A stretch of 50,798 bases of DNA, taken from Brasilonema sp. CT11. GTDB lineage: Bacteria; Cyanobacteriota; Cyanobacteriia; Cyanobacteriales; Nostocaceae. The notes below the pieces were generated by a model. The model saw only the letters and a list, made by a program, of their open reading frames with translations, had not been told where the DNA came from and ran no database searches. Numbering within the stretch: the stretch's first letter is position 1; every line of letters begins with the position of its first letter. Shown piece by piece: positions 16,618 to 24,456 of the stretch. The position numbers were made by a program, and so were the translations under genes. Where the stretch lies: positions 1 through 50,798 of the forward strand of contig NZ_JABXYX010000032.1 of NCBI RefSeq assembly GCF_017982655.1. Direction: 5' to 3'.

Positions 16618-18651
16618 ATGAAAAGGTTCAGCCAACTGGCTTTAGTTTGCGCTGCTATAGCTACAATCACGATGACAAATCCGGTTCAGGCACAACAAAA
16701 GCGCCTACTGACCCTTGATGATCAGTTTGCCTTCCACCAAATCAGCGAACCGCAAATCTCTCCAGACGGAACCTGGATTGCTTACACCGTTGGAAATGTC
16801 GATGTCAAGAAAGATCAGAAAAATAATGATATTTACATGACTTCTTGGGATGGTAAGCACACCTTGCACCTAACGAATAGTTTTGACAGCGAAAGCACCC
16901 CCCGGTTCAGTCCAGATGGCAAGTACTTAGCTTTTCTCTCCAGCCGCCAGTCCGATGAAGGCGAACAAATTTGGTTGCTGAACCTTGCTGGCGGTGAAGC
17001 AGAGAAGATCTCAAATTTTAAGGGAGGGGTATCTGATTTTGTTTGGTCACCTGATGGTCAACGGCTGGCTATCATTGCAGAAGATCCTCCGCAAGACACT
17101 TCAAGCAAAGAACAAAAGACAGCGCCACCAATTGTTATTGATCGGTTTCACTTTCTAGAAGACGGTGTAGGATTCCTTGGCAAGAGTCGTCAACACCTCT
17201 ACTTATTTGACTTAACAACTCGTAAAGAAGAGATATTGACACCAGGCGCGTTTAATGAATCTTTACCCTCTTGGTCACCGGATAGCAAAAGCATTGCCTT
17301 TGTCAGCAAGCGCGGTGCTGATTTTGATCGCCAGAACAACTGGGATGTTTACGTCATCGAAGCGAAACCAGGGACACAAGCACGTCAACTAACTACTTTT
17401 GATGGACCTGACTGCGACCCCTCATGGGGTAGCCGACCTGTTTGGAGTCCAGATGGCAAGCAGATAGCTTATCTGCAAGGAGGTCCGCAAAAGCTGATTG
17501 AATACGCTGTTTACCATCTGGCTATCATCCCAGCAAACGGTGGCTCTGTGCGTCTGGTCACTCCAACACTCGACCGTAACGTCGTCAAACCGCACTTTAC
17601 GGCTGATGGTAAATCAATTCTGTTTTTGTTAGAAGATAATGGAAATGTTCAGCTAGCCAAAGTCCCAGTGGCTGGTGGCAAAATACAGCCATTAGTTGCA
17701 GGGCGGCGAAATGTCAGCACCTTTGACTTAGCACCTGATGGCAGGATTGTATTACTATCCTCGACACCACAACAGCCGAACGAAGTCTTCGCCTTTGATG
17801 GCAATGAATTACGTTTGTTATCACACCAGAACCAGGAACTGCTTGCACAACTTAAGCTAGCAACGACAGAAGAAATCAGTTTTAAGAGTAAGGATGGTAC
17901 GGAAATCCACGGCTTTGTGATAAAACCGCCAAATTTTCAGCCAGGGAAAAAGTACCCAACCCTCCTGCGACTCCACGGTGGACCAGTGGGGCAATACACT
18001 AACCAATTTATGTTTGATTGGCAATTGTTTGCAGCACACGGCTATGTCGTTGTCGCTGCTAATCCACGAGGTAGTTCCGGACGTGGTGAAGCATTCTCAA
18101 AGGCGATTTACGCTGACTGGGGAAACAAAGATGCCCAGGATGTCCTTGCTGCTGTTGATTACGTTGTCACAACAGGCATTGCCGATCCATCTCGCTTGGG
18201 TATTGGTGGCTGGAGCTACGGGGCTATGCTGACTAACTATACTATTGCTCAGGACACTCGCTTTAAAGCTGCGATCAGTGGTGCGGGTGAATCAAATATC
18301 TTAGCAACTTACGGCACTGACGAGTATATTTATGACTATGAGCAAGAATTAGGCGTACCTTGGAAAAATCTTGATACCTGGCTGCGAGTTTCTTTTCCGT
18401 TCCTACACGCTGACCGAATTGTCACACCAACACTATTTCTTGGTGGCGATCGCGATGCTGCTGTTCCACTCCACAACTCTGAGCAGATGTACCAGGCACT
18501 GAAGAGTTTGGGAATTGATACACAATTAGTGGTTTACCCTGGACAATCTCATGGAATTAGCAAACCAAGTTATCAGCGTGACTTATTTCAACGCTATCTT
18601 GCTTGGTATGACAAGTATTTGATACCTGAAACTGCGACTACTGGGAAATAG
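16618..18651 (+). CDS. Secreted S9-family (prolyl oligopeptidase / acylaminoacyl-peptidase-like) serine peptidase
   Basis: The 677-residue protein has a signal peptide (ALVCAAIATITMTNPVQAQ), a TolB-like beta-propeller of about residues 30-410 (repeats such as WSPDGQRLAI and FSPDGKYLAFLSS) and an alpha/beta-hydrolase domain. The triad is visible: nucleophile Ser533 in GGWSYGAM, Asp613 in GGDRDAAVP and His645 in QSHGISKP. S9 enzymes of this layout cleave short peptides or acyl-amino acids, with the propeller limiting access. The signal peptide places it outside the cytoplasm. The gene stands alone; a truncated antisense sigma-factor gene begins right after its stop. Confidence 0.93.
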   Translation: MKRFSQLALVCAAIATITMTNPVQAQQKRLLTLDDQFAFHQISEPQISPDGTWIAYTVGNVDVKKDQKNNDIYMTSWDGKHTLHLTNSFDSESTPRFSPDGKYLAFLSSRQSDEGEQIWLLNLAGGEAEKISNFKGGVSDFVWSPDGQRLAIIAEDPPQDTSSKEQKTAPPIVIDRFHFLEDGVGFLGKSRQHLYLFDLTTRKEEILTPGAFNESLPSWSPDSKSIAFVSKRGADFDRQNNWDVYVIEAKPGTQARQLTTFDGPDCDPSWGSRPVWSPDGKQIAYLQGGPQKLIEYAVYHLAIIPANGGSVRLVTPTLDRNVVKPHFTADGKSILFLLEDNGNVQLAKVPVAGGKIQPLVAGRRNVSTFDLAPDGRIVLLSSTPQQPNEVFAFDGNELRLLSHQNQELLAQLKLATTEEISFKSKDGTEIHGFVIKPPNFQPGKKYPTLLRLHGGPVGQYTNQFMFDWQLFAAHGYVVVAANPRGSSGRGEAFSKAIYADWGNKDAQDVLAAVDYVVTTGIADPSRLGIGGWSYGAMLTNYTIAQDTRFKAAISGAGESNILATYGTDEYIYDYEQELGVPWKNLDTWLRVSFPFLHADRIVTPTLFLGGDRDAAVPLHNSEQMYQALKSLGIDTQLVVYPGQSHGISKPSYQRDLFQRYLAWYDKYLIPETATTGK

Positions 18652-18655
18652 CAGC

Positions 18656-18855
18656 CCCAATGAAAGATAAGCTTGCAGCATGGCATCTTGTACAAGATCA
18701 CCAGCCAAATCCTCATTGCCCAGCATTTGCTCCGCAATGCGTTGAGCCATCGGCTGATAGCGCAACACAAGCTGACCAAATGCAACTTTATCTCCTTGTT
18801 GTGCTAAAAAAATTAATTCTGGATCACTTTGCTCTGACACACCTAACTTGCTCAA
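18656..18855 (-). pseudogene. Truncated ECF-type sigma factor (region 2 start only)
   Basis: From TTG at 18855 the minus strand reads SDPELIFLAQQGDKVAFGQL, then VLRYQPMAQRIAEQMLGNED and LAGDLVQDAMLQAYLSL. This is the N-terminus and region 2 of an ECF sigma-70 factor. Similarity stops at about 18,656, exactly where the convergent peptidase gene ends; the rest of the open frame (to 18583) is only the antisense of that gene. Most of region 2 and all of region 4, needed for promoter recognition, are missing. I take it as a truncated, inactive gene. Confidence 0.75.
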
Positions 18856-19172
18856 CGACTCTACTTAATAGTGGCAAAGTCAACAGCAAAGGTTACTTGT
18901 TACGACACGCTGGGGTTAAATGGTGAAAAGCCACTTGAACTGATTTGATCTGGAATTTATTGCAGTACTCCAGCGCATTTCCTATACAAAACGCTGGTTT
19001 TAGCGCAATAACAAACTAGAGTCAATCTTTTCCAAACTTGAACAACCACCTTCACTTTTATCTTTAAAAACCTTACAGAGTCAACAGCCTAGCCCTACAG
19101 TACACCACACCCAAACTGTGTGTTGCATCATCTCATACTTTTAAGCGACAAGCAAAACCTTGGATAGAGATA
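18856..19172. other. Spacer without recognisable features
   Basis: This 317-base stretch lies between the truncated sigma gene and the truncated msrB. No continuation of either gene, no hairpin with a T run and no open frame with support is seen. It is probably a deletion scar region. Confidence 0.5.
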
Positions 19173-19580
19173 TCAAAAATTTTTTTCAGCTATAAAACAG
19201 AAAACGCGAGTCATAAAAAATGACTCGTCTACGGTTGTGGCAATAGCTCCTTCAATGGGTGCGTAAAAACTGGGCCAGCCTGTGCCACTGTTGAATTTGG
19301 TTTTAGATGAAAAAAGTGGCAAGTCGCAGGCAGCACACAGATAAGTCCCCTTTGCATATTGCTTATCGAGAGGGCTGGTGTGAGCGTTTTCAGTCCCATG
19401 TTCCCGCAGCACAGAAAACTGTTCCGGCGTTAAAATTTTGCGCCACTCTTCTTGGGTTTTGGTGATTTCAAACTTATTCTTTGCAATTGCTATAAGTTGT
19501 GACCTTCCTGAGAAATAATGTGATAACCATCCTGTGCCCAGCATTGCTGCGCCAGCTTGTAAAAAATACCGTTTTTTCAT
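19173..19580 (-). pseudogene. msrB: Truncated, exported peptide-methionine (R)-S-oxide reductase lacking its catalytic Cys
   Basis: The frame starts MKKRYFLQAGAAMLGTGWLS (export-type N-terminus) and continues with the MsrB domain: EEWRKILTPEQFSVLREHGT, the first zinc pair in LCAACDLPL (Cys82, Cys85) and SGTGWPSFYAPI. After FFMTRV (Val126) the sequence changes to FCFIAEKNF and stops. The intact homologue at 30.4 kb continues from the same point with the second zinc pair and the RYCINGV catalytic cysteine. Both are missing here, so methionine-sulfoxide reduction is not possible. It is a 3'-truncated gene. Confidence 0.85.
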
Positions 19581-19899
19581 AATTTCAGTTGCTGCTAACC
19601 GCTCGCTGAATAACTATCATGAGCGATTGCCCTGAATTCGTCCTGATAGAATCATTAAAATTCGCTAAGAAGCATTGACATAAATACATCAACTTCTATC
19701 ATCGTCTACTTTCTCTCAATATTTCATCTGCTCAAGCAATAGGTGTCATCCAACTTTATTTCGCATCCAAAATCACCTTAATTGTTTCTATTCGAGAGGG
19801 TTCTAGGACTACGCTTGCAAGACAAAAAGTCGTCTTGGCGGTATGCGCCAAGAGCGTTAGTTTTCAACCTGATTATTCTCTTACTTCACGACTGTCGCT
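19581..19899. other. Spacer without recognisable features
   Basis: About 320 bases upstream of the truncated msrB and downstream of the convergent-side HdeD-like gene. I see an AT-rich part that could hold the old msrB promoter, and a CTTGGCGGTATGCGCCAAGA palindrome near 19,833-19,853. The palindrome could be a transcription stop for the HdeD-like gene, but it lacks a T run. Confidence 0.45.
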
Positions 19900-20469
19900 T
19901 TATGCTTGTGTTGTGGAGTCAGATTGATTCAAGACAGAACGAGCATTCAATGACAGCATCACACGTGAAACACCAGTGGAGAGAATGCTGATACCTACCA
20001 ATGTCCCAATCACCCAGGGAGCATCGAAGGGCCATTGGAACCAAATCATTGCACCCAAGACCAGGGTAACAATACCATTACCCAGTGCCCATGTCCAGTT
20101 TTGTTGCGGACGTAGCCGGAATGCCAGAATTAGCTCAAATACAGCTTCTGTTAGCAGAAAGCTAGCTAACAATAGAGTCAGCGTCAGAATTCCTGTAAAA
20201 GGATAAACAAATAGCATTACGCCTGTTGCGACGTAGAGAATACTAAGCAGGATTTTCCAAACAAAGCCTCCCTCGTTGCGGGTTTGAAATGCATAACCCA
20301 GCTTTGCTGCGCCCGAAGAAATAAGAATTAAAGCAACCCAAGTTTCAGCGAAGATTGTAGAGACAGAAGGTAAAGCGACTGCAACAATTCCTAAAACAGT
20401 CACAAGAACACCTATTAAGAGTGACTTGTTAATCTCCTTTTTGATATCACCAGAAATGTTGGTTGTCAT
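19900..20469 (-). CDS. HdeD-family (DUF308) membrane protein
   Basis: The 189-residue protein has about six membrane helices in pairs, for example LIGVLVTVLGIVAVALP, WVALILISSGAAKLGYAF, ILLSILYVATGVMLFVYP and LTLTLLLASFLLTEAVFELI. The repeated pattern with RLRPQQNWTW and VLGAMIWFQWP is typical of the HdeD/DUF308 family. E. coli HdeD is linked to acid resistance at high cell density; the cyanobacterial role is unknown. The gene stands alone. The start ATG at 20469 is well placed before a short, charged N-terminus. Confidence 0.88.
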   Translation of the reverse strand: MTTNISGDIKKEINKSLLIGVLVTVLGIVAVALPSVSTIFAETWVALILISSGAAKLGYAFQTRNEGGFVWKILLSILYVATGVMLFVYPFTGILTLTLLLASFLLTEAVFELILAFRLRPQQNWTWALGNGIVTLVLGAMIWFQWPFDAPWVIGTLVGISILSTGVSRVMLSLNARSVLNQSDSTTQA

Positions 20470-20760
20470 AAAATTATTTGCTTATAGTTAATTGGACTAT
20501 ACAATTTAGGCTATAAAATTTTTTAAGTATTTTGTAGATCCCTAAGATATATATCCAACGAGGTTCTACCCCTTGATACCAATATCCTAATGACTGCTAA
20601 AAATAATTCTCCCCTTCGCTTCCTCCCTATCCCCACCTAGCCATATTTCTAGGGTGACTTCTCCCCATTCTTCTGATGTCATCCATATGGATAAAACGGG
20701 ACGATCGCAACATCAGGAAAAGTTACTCCTGTGTTATCTATCAACAAGTAGAGGAATTAA

Positions 20761-21681
20761 ATGTCTTCACCTAACGCCTTAATGGCTTTGTCCAACAATA
20801 TAGCTGACATTGTAGAGCAAGTTGGTGGTGCTGTTGTTGCCGTGAACGCTGGTAGGCGTATTTCTCCTAGTGGTATTCACTGGCGCAAAGGAATTATCGT
20901 CACTTCTGATGAATCACTCCGCCGCTATGACGAAATCACAGTTACTCTATCAAATGGTAGTACTGTACCCATCACACTCATAGGACGTGACTCTACCACT
21001 GATATCGCTGTTTTCAAGGTAGAAAATGCAGAAATCCCAGTGGCGAACATCGGCGACGCTAAAACACTAAAAGTTGGTCATTTGGTACTGGGGCTAGGAA
21101 GAAGTAGCGAAGGTGACATCCGAGCCGCTATAGGTGCAGTGAGTGTTGTCAGTGGTGCTTGGCGGAGTATGAACGGTGGTAATATAGACCAGTTCATCCG
21201 TCCAGACATCACACTTTATCCTGGTTTTGCTGGTGGACCACTTGTAGATGCGGCTGCTTCAGTGGTAGGAATGAACACATCGGGACGACGCGGTACTGCT
21301 CTGACTATCCCAGCTTCTACAGTTAATCGGGTGATTGACCAATTGTTGGCAAAAGGACATATTGCACGCGGTTACCTGGGTTTAGGAATGCAACCCGTAC
21401 GTTTACCAAACAACCTGAGAACAGCACTCAATTTAACTTCTGTTGGTGGAGTGATTGTTGTTAATGTAGAGCCAAATGCACCTGCTGACAAGGCTGGTGT
21501 GCTGATTGGGGATGTGTTGGTCACTTTTGATGGGACTTTGGTAGATGATACAGGTGATGTGTTGGCATTTTTGAATAGTGGCGATCGCGTTGGCAAAACT
21601 GTCAAAGTGCAAGTCATCCGAGGTGGCGCGTTAGTTGAGTTAGCAATCGCAATTGGCGAAAGATCCGCAAGCGAAGAGTGA
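20761..21681 (+). CDS. HtrA-like PDZ protein with degenerate catalytic triad (pseudoprotease)
   Basis: The 306-residue protein has the trypsin-like fold of HtrA/Deg proteases plus a C-terminal PDZ domain (ARGYLGLGMQPV; GVIVVNVEPNAPADKAGVLI). Compared with the active paralogue just downstream, the His position is occupied by Glu51 (IIVTSDES instead of IITNAHV) and the nucleophile Ser by Ala158 (PGFAGGPL instead of PGNSGGPL). Only the Asp (Asp81 in TTDIAVFKV) remains. Proteolysis is therefore not expected; substrate binding or regulation of the neighbour is. There is no signal peptide, so it is likely cytoplasmic. It is the first gene of a three-gene operon; AGAGGA lies just before the ATG. Confidence 0.88.
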   Translation: MSSPNALMALSNNIADIVEQVGGAVVAVNAGRRISPSGIHWRKGIIVTSDESLRRYDEITVTLSNGSTVPITLIGRDSTTDIAVFKVENAEIPVANIGDAKTLKVGHLVLGLGRSSEGDIRAAIGAVSVVSGAWRSMNGGNIDQFIRPDITLYPGFAGGPLVDAAASVVGMNTSGRRGTALTIPASTVNRVIDQLLAKGHIARGYLGLGMQPVRLPNNLRTALNLTSVGGVIVVNVEPNAPADKAGVLIGDVLVTFDGTLVDDTGDVLAFLNSGDRVGKTVKVQVIRGGALVELAIAIGERSASEE

Positions 21682-21723
21682 TACCAATTCAAAATTCACC
21701 CATTCAAAATTGAAAAGTAAAAC

Positions 21724-22557
21724 ATGAATCTCACAACAATCACACGCTTGACTGATGAATTCGCATCGGTGGCTGACAATCTACGCAAAGTGACTGTGAA
21801 AGTGCGTAGTAGTTCTTTTGGAAGTGGTTCTGGTGTTATCTGGCAAACCACAGAGGGAAGTAGTTTAATTATTACAAATGCCCATGTCGCTACCAACAAC
21901 AGAGCAACTGTGGAACTCTGGGATGGACGAGTTTTTGAGGCTGTACGTACTAATATAGACCCAACAAAGGATTTAGCTGCTCTAAAAATTGACGCGACTG
22001 ATTTACCCACTGCAACTATCGGTCATTCTGATGCTTTACGAGTAGGTGAATTGGTCTTAGCAGTTGGTAATCCTTTTGGTGATAGCGGTGCTGTGACAAC
22101 AGGGATTATTCACGCCAATCATCAACGTGTAGTCATGGCTGATATTGTGCTGTTTCCTGGTAATTCTGGTGGTCCACTTGCTGACTGTCTTGGGCGAGTT
22201 ATCGGAATTAACACCATGATTGTCAACAATTTGGCTGTAGCAATACCAAGCCTTACTGTAGAACATTTTTTGCATGGAAATCGTCAAAAGCTTGGTGTGA
22301 CGCTGCAACCAGTGCTGGTGAATCCAACCAACAAACGCAATTTGGGTTTATTGGTGTTGTCGGTGAATTCTGGAAGTGCTGCTGAAGCTGCTGGTGTGCT
22401 TGTTGGTGATGTCCTTATTGGAGTTTTCGGAAAATTGTTTACCAGTCCTCATGATTTAAGCAACTATCTTGAACACACCAACAACAGCGAACCACTACCG
22501 TTACAAATTCTGCGCGGCGGACGGCAATTAGTTTGTCAGGTGGCGGAGGTGGTATGA
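21724..22557 (+). CDS. HtrA-like serine protease with intact triad and PDZ domain
   Basis: The 277-residue protein keeps His54 (IITNAHVA), Asp83 (TKDLAALKI) and Ser148 (FPGNSGGPL) of the trypsin/HtrA triad and ends in a PDZ domain (GLLVLSVNSGSAAEAAGVLV). No signal peptide or membrane anchor is seen, unlike DegP-type enzymes, so it probably works in the cytoplasm. It starts 42 bases after the pseudoprotease stop and overlaps the start of the regulator gene in an ATGA junction at 22554-22557, so the three are surely co-transcribed. I infer that it acts together with the inactive paralogue. The target is unknown. Confidence 0.9.
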   Translation: MNLTTITRLTDEFASVADNLRKVTVKVRSSSFGSGSGVIWQTTEGSSLIITNAHVATNNRATVELWDGRVFEAVRTNIDPTKDLAALKIDATDLPTATIGHSDALRVGELVLAVGNPFGDSGAVTTGIIHANHQRVVMADIVLFPGNSGGPLADCLGRVIGINTMIVNNLAVAIPSLTVEHFLHGNRQKLGVTLQPVLVNPTNKRNLGLLVLSVNSGSAAEAAGVLVGDVLIGVFGKLFTSPHDLSNYLEHTNNSEPLPLQILRGGRQLVCQVAEVV

Positions 22558-23201
22558 TTCGTGTGTTTGTAGTTGCTGCTTCCCCTGTGGTGCGAGCTGG
22601 GTTATCAGCTGTCGTGGCGACGAGTTCTAAACTCACAGTCGTAGGTAGTGCATCAGATTTGGATGCATTGACAAGGGAATTTGAGCAACTACAACCCGAT
22701 GTGCTGCTGTTGGATGTGAGTGGTCAGTTTCAAGAATTAGTCTGGGAAAAATTGCTCTCTTCACAACAGCAGCCATACCCTGCAATTGTTGTTCTAACTG
22801 ATGAACTCGATAGTCTAGACTTGGAAGCAGCGCTGCGTGCTGGTGTGCGCAGCATATTGCCAAGTAGCAGTACAGAGTCGGAAATTGTTGCGGCTGTTGA
22901 GGCGATCGCCCTCGGACTTGTTGTGCTGCACTCTGATACTATCGAGTTTCTGCTTCCTTTAAAAGAGTCGAGTGTGCGGGACAAACAGACGACAAATCCT
23001 GTGCAAGCACTGACACCACGAGAAATAGAAGTTTTGCAGATGCTTGGTTCTGGATTGAGTAATAAGGCGATCGCCAAACGTCTCAATATCTCCGAACACA
23101 CTGTTAAGTTTCATGTCTCATCTATTTTTCAAAAGCTGAGTGTCTCTACACGTACAGAAGCTGTGACTGTTGGTGTGAGGCTGGGTTTAATCATGTTGTG
23201 A
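22554..23201 (+). CDS. NarL/LuxR-type regulator with degenerate receiver domain
   Basis: From ATG 22554 (GGAGG just upstream, ATGA overlap with the protease) the protein is 215 residues. The N-terminal half folds like a receiver, but the acidic pair is lost (VVAASPVVRAG where DDH is usual) and the conserved Lys is replaced (ILPSSS). The central Asp (about Asp54 in VLLLDVSG) is kept. Normal phosphorylation is therefore doubtful. The C-terminus is a LuxR/GerE-type DNA-binding domain (LTPREIEVLQMLGSGLSNKA; HTVKFHVSSIFQKLSV). No histidine kinase adjoins it. Coupling to the protease pair suggests control by proteolysis or protein contact rather than by a kinase. Confidence 0.9.
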   Translation: MIRVFVVAASPVVRAGLSAVVATSSKLTVVGSASDLDALTREFEQLQPDVLLLDVSGQFQELVWEKLLSSQQQPYPAIVVLTDELDSLDLEAALRAGVRSILPSSSTESEIVAAVEAIALGLVVLHSDTIEFLLPLKESSVRDKQTTNPVQALTPREIEVLQMLGSGLSNKAIAKRLNISEHTVKFHVSSIFQKLSVSTRTEAVTVGVRLGLIML

Positions 23202-23379
23202 CAAGTCCTCACTCATTTTCGCTTAGTTTCTTCGGGCTTTTGCCTGTTAATCCCCGATTATGTCTGTCTAATGGGGGATTTTCTCATATATATGGTTAAC
23301 ATAAGGTTATACGTACACCAAAAAATGGTTAATCAAAGGTTATAAGTACATCAGTTTTCACTGTATATTCAGTTCATTT

Positions 23380-23607
23380 TTGAAAGTTGTAGTGAGGAGT
23401 GCCATCGCCCCCAAAGTCGGAGATAAAGTGTTGATTTTACGTCCAGCATATGTGGCTGGACGAGTTGGAAAAATCTGTGCCAAAGAAGTCTTATCAGGCG
23501 ATTTTCCTACTGAACGCTGGCTGATTCGGGTGGATTCACAAGACATTGTCGTATCTTTGAATTCAAAAGAATTTGAGGTAGTCAGCGATGATTTTGAGAT
23601 ATCTTAG
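23380..23607 (+). CDS. Conserved small hypothetical protein
   Basis: The 75-residue protein reads KVGDKVLILRPAYVAGRVGK, then TERWLIRVDSQDIVVSLNSK. It looks like a small, all-beta, SH3-like fold of the kind that covers many short cyanobacterial proteins, though I cannot name the family. The start is uncertain: the frame opens at TTG 23380, with GTG at 23392 as an alternative. It follows the LuxR-type gene by about 180 bases and has AT-rich sequence before it, so it probably has its own promoter. Confidence 0.6.
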   Translation: MKVVVRSAIAPKVGDKVLILRPAYVAGRVGKICAKEVLSGDFPTERWLIRVDSQDIVVSLNSKEFEVVSDDFEIS

Positions 23608-23621
23608 GTGATATCTGAGGA

Positions 23622-23867
23622 TCATTCGTTGCCAATTCCTAATTCTTTTTTGCTGCGTTTAAGCTGTTTCCAAAGTTCGTTAATTTTTTGATAAGCTTCT
23701 TGTGGTGCTAGTTTCCCTGATGTTTCTAAACTACTGATGTAGCCAACCTTCTGAGAAAATTCTTGGAGATTGGCGTTAAACACGAGATTTTCTGGCTTGA
23801 TTTGACCGTAGTAGCGAGCACGAGGATAGAGAAGTTTTTCTTTGTCTCTTTGATCAGAGTGTTCCAT
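23622..23867 (-). CDS. Conserved cyanobacterial small protein (DUF7219-like)
   Basis: The 81-residue protein contains LLYPRARYYGQIKPENLVFN, then ANLQEFSQKVGYISSLETSG and INELWKQLKRSKKELGI. This charged, helical pattern is widely conserved in cyanobacteria. I recall it as DUF7219, though I cannot check that here. It has no signal peptide or membrane segment. AGGTAGACTC lies before its ATG. It is convergent with the 75-residue gene, with only 14 bases between the stops. Function is unknown. Confidence 0.72.
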   Translation of the reverse strand: MEHSDQRDKEKLLYPRARYYGQIKPENLVFNANLQEFSQKVGYISSLETSGKLAPQEAYQKINELWKQLKRSKKELGIGNE

Positions 23868-24456
23868 GAGTCTACCTCCTATTCATAGATTTACTTTTAT
23901 AGTATTTAATTTAAATTTAACCACTGTAATTTTTATTACAATCAAGTCAGCTTTATTTACATATTCTCTTCCGAATTATATATCATACCAACTAAGTTAG
24001 TAAAAAAGAGCGAAATTAGAGCTGGTTGCCTTGATTAATCTATGGGCTAGATTGATTTTTGCTTCACAAGTTTTTTCAACAATTCCATCAAATATGCGTT
24101 TTTTAACCTAAACTTCATCCATAAGTACGATAAATTGAGCGAGAAACCGTATTTAAGGAAGGTTCTTAAAACTATAACATGAGAGCGTCAAACACAATCC
24201 AGCTATCTTTAGCTTGTTCTCACTTAAGACCATGGAGGGTGAGTAGATGCTTGGGTATTGGATTTTGGTACTTGAAAACCTTACTAGGTCTACGTTTTCT
24301 AAAATACCTAAATTTCTGAATTAACCTGCAGAATATAAGTTAAGTTCTGGGCAAAAAATCTTAGCACACTGAATTATTTATTGTGATTTTTAATCTTATT
24401 TTAACCTAAACTTAACTTACAGTAAATCTTTCAAATTACCGTAGGTTAAGTAGCTT
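23868..24456. other. Regulatory spacer upstream of the Na/Pi cotransporter
   Basis: Nearly 590 bases without a gene. The last 70 bases hold a four-unit Pho box (separate entry). A further TTTAACCT at 24102-24109, followed 3 bases on by the weaker CTTCATCC, may be a second, degenerate site. The rest is AT-rich with no supported frame. Confidence 0.6.
24389..24429 (+). promoter_or_regulatory. Pho box (four octamers at 11-bp spacing)
   Basis: TTTAATCT, TTTAACCT, CTTAACTT and GTAAATCT start at 24389, 24400, 24411 and 24422, each separated by 3 bases. The 11-bp period and CTTAACCT-like octamers match the binding pattern reported for the cyanobacterial PhoB-type regulator (SphR). The array ends 27 bases before the ATG of a Na/Pi cotransporter, which should place that gene under phosphate-starvation control. 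Confidence 0.82.

Noticed and set aside
18583-18855. Functional anti-sense-encoded sigma factor
   Set aside because: Sigma similarity ends near 18,656; the rest is antisense of the peptidase and region 4 is lacking.
20761-21681. Active HtrA protease
   Set aside because: The His and Ser of the triad are replaced by Glu51 and Ala158 when aligned with the neighbouring active paralogue.
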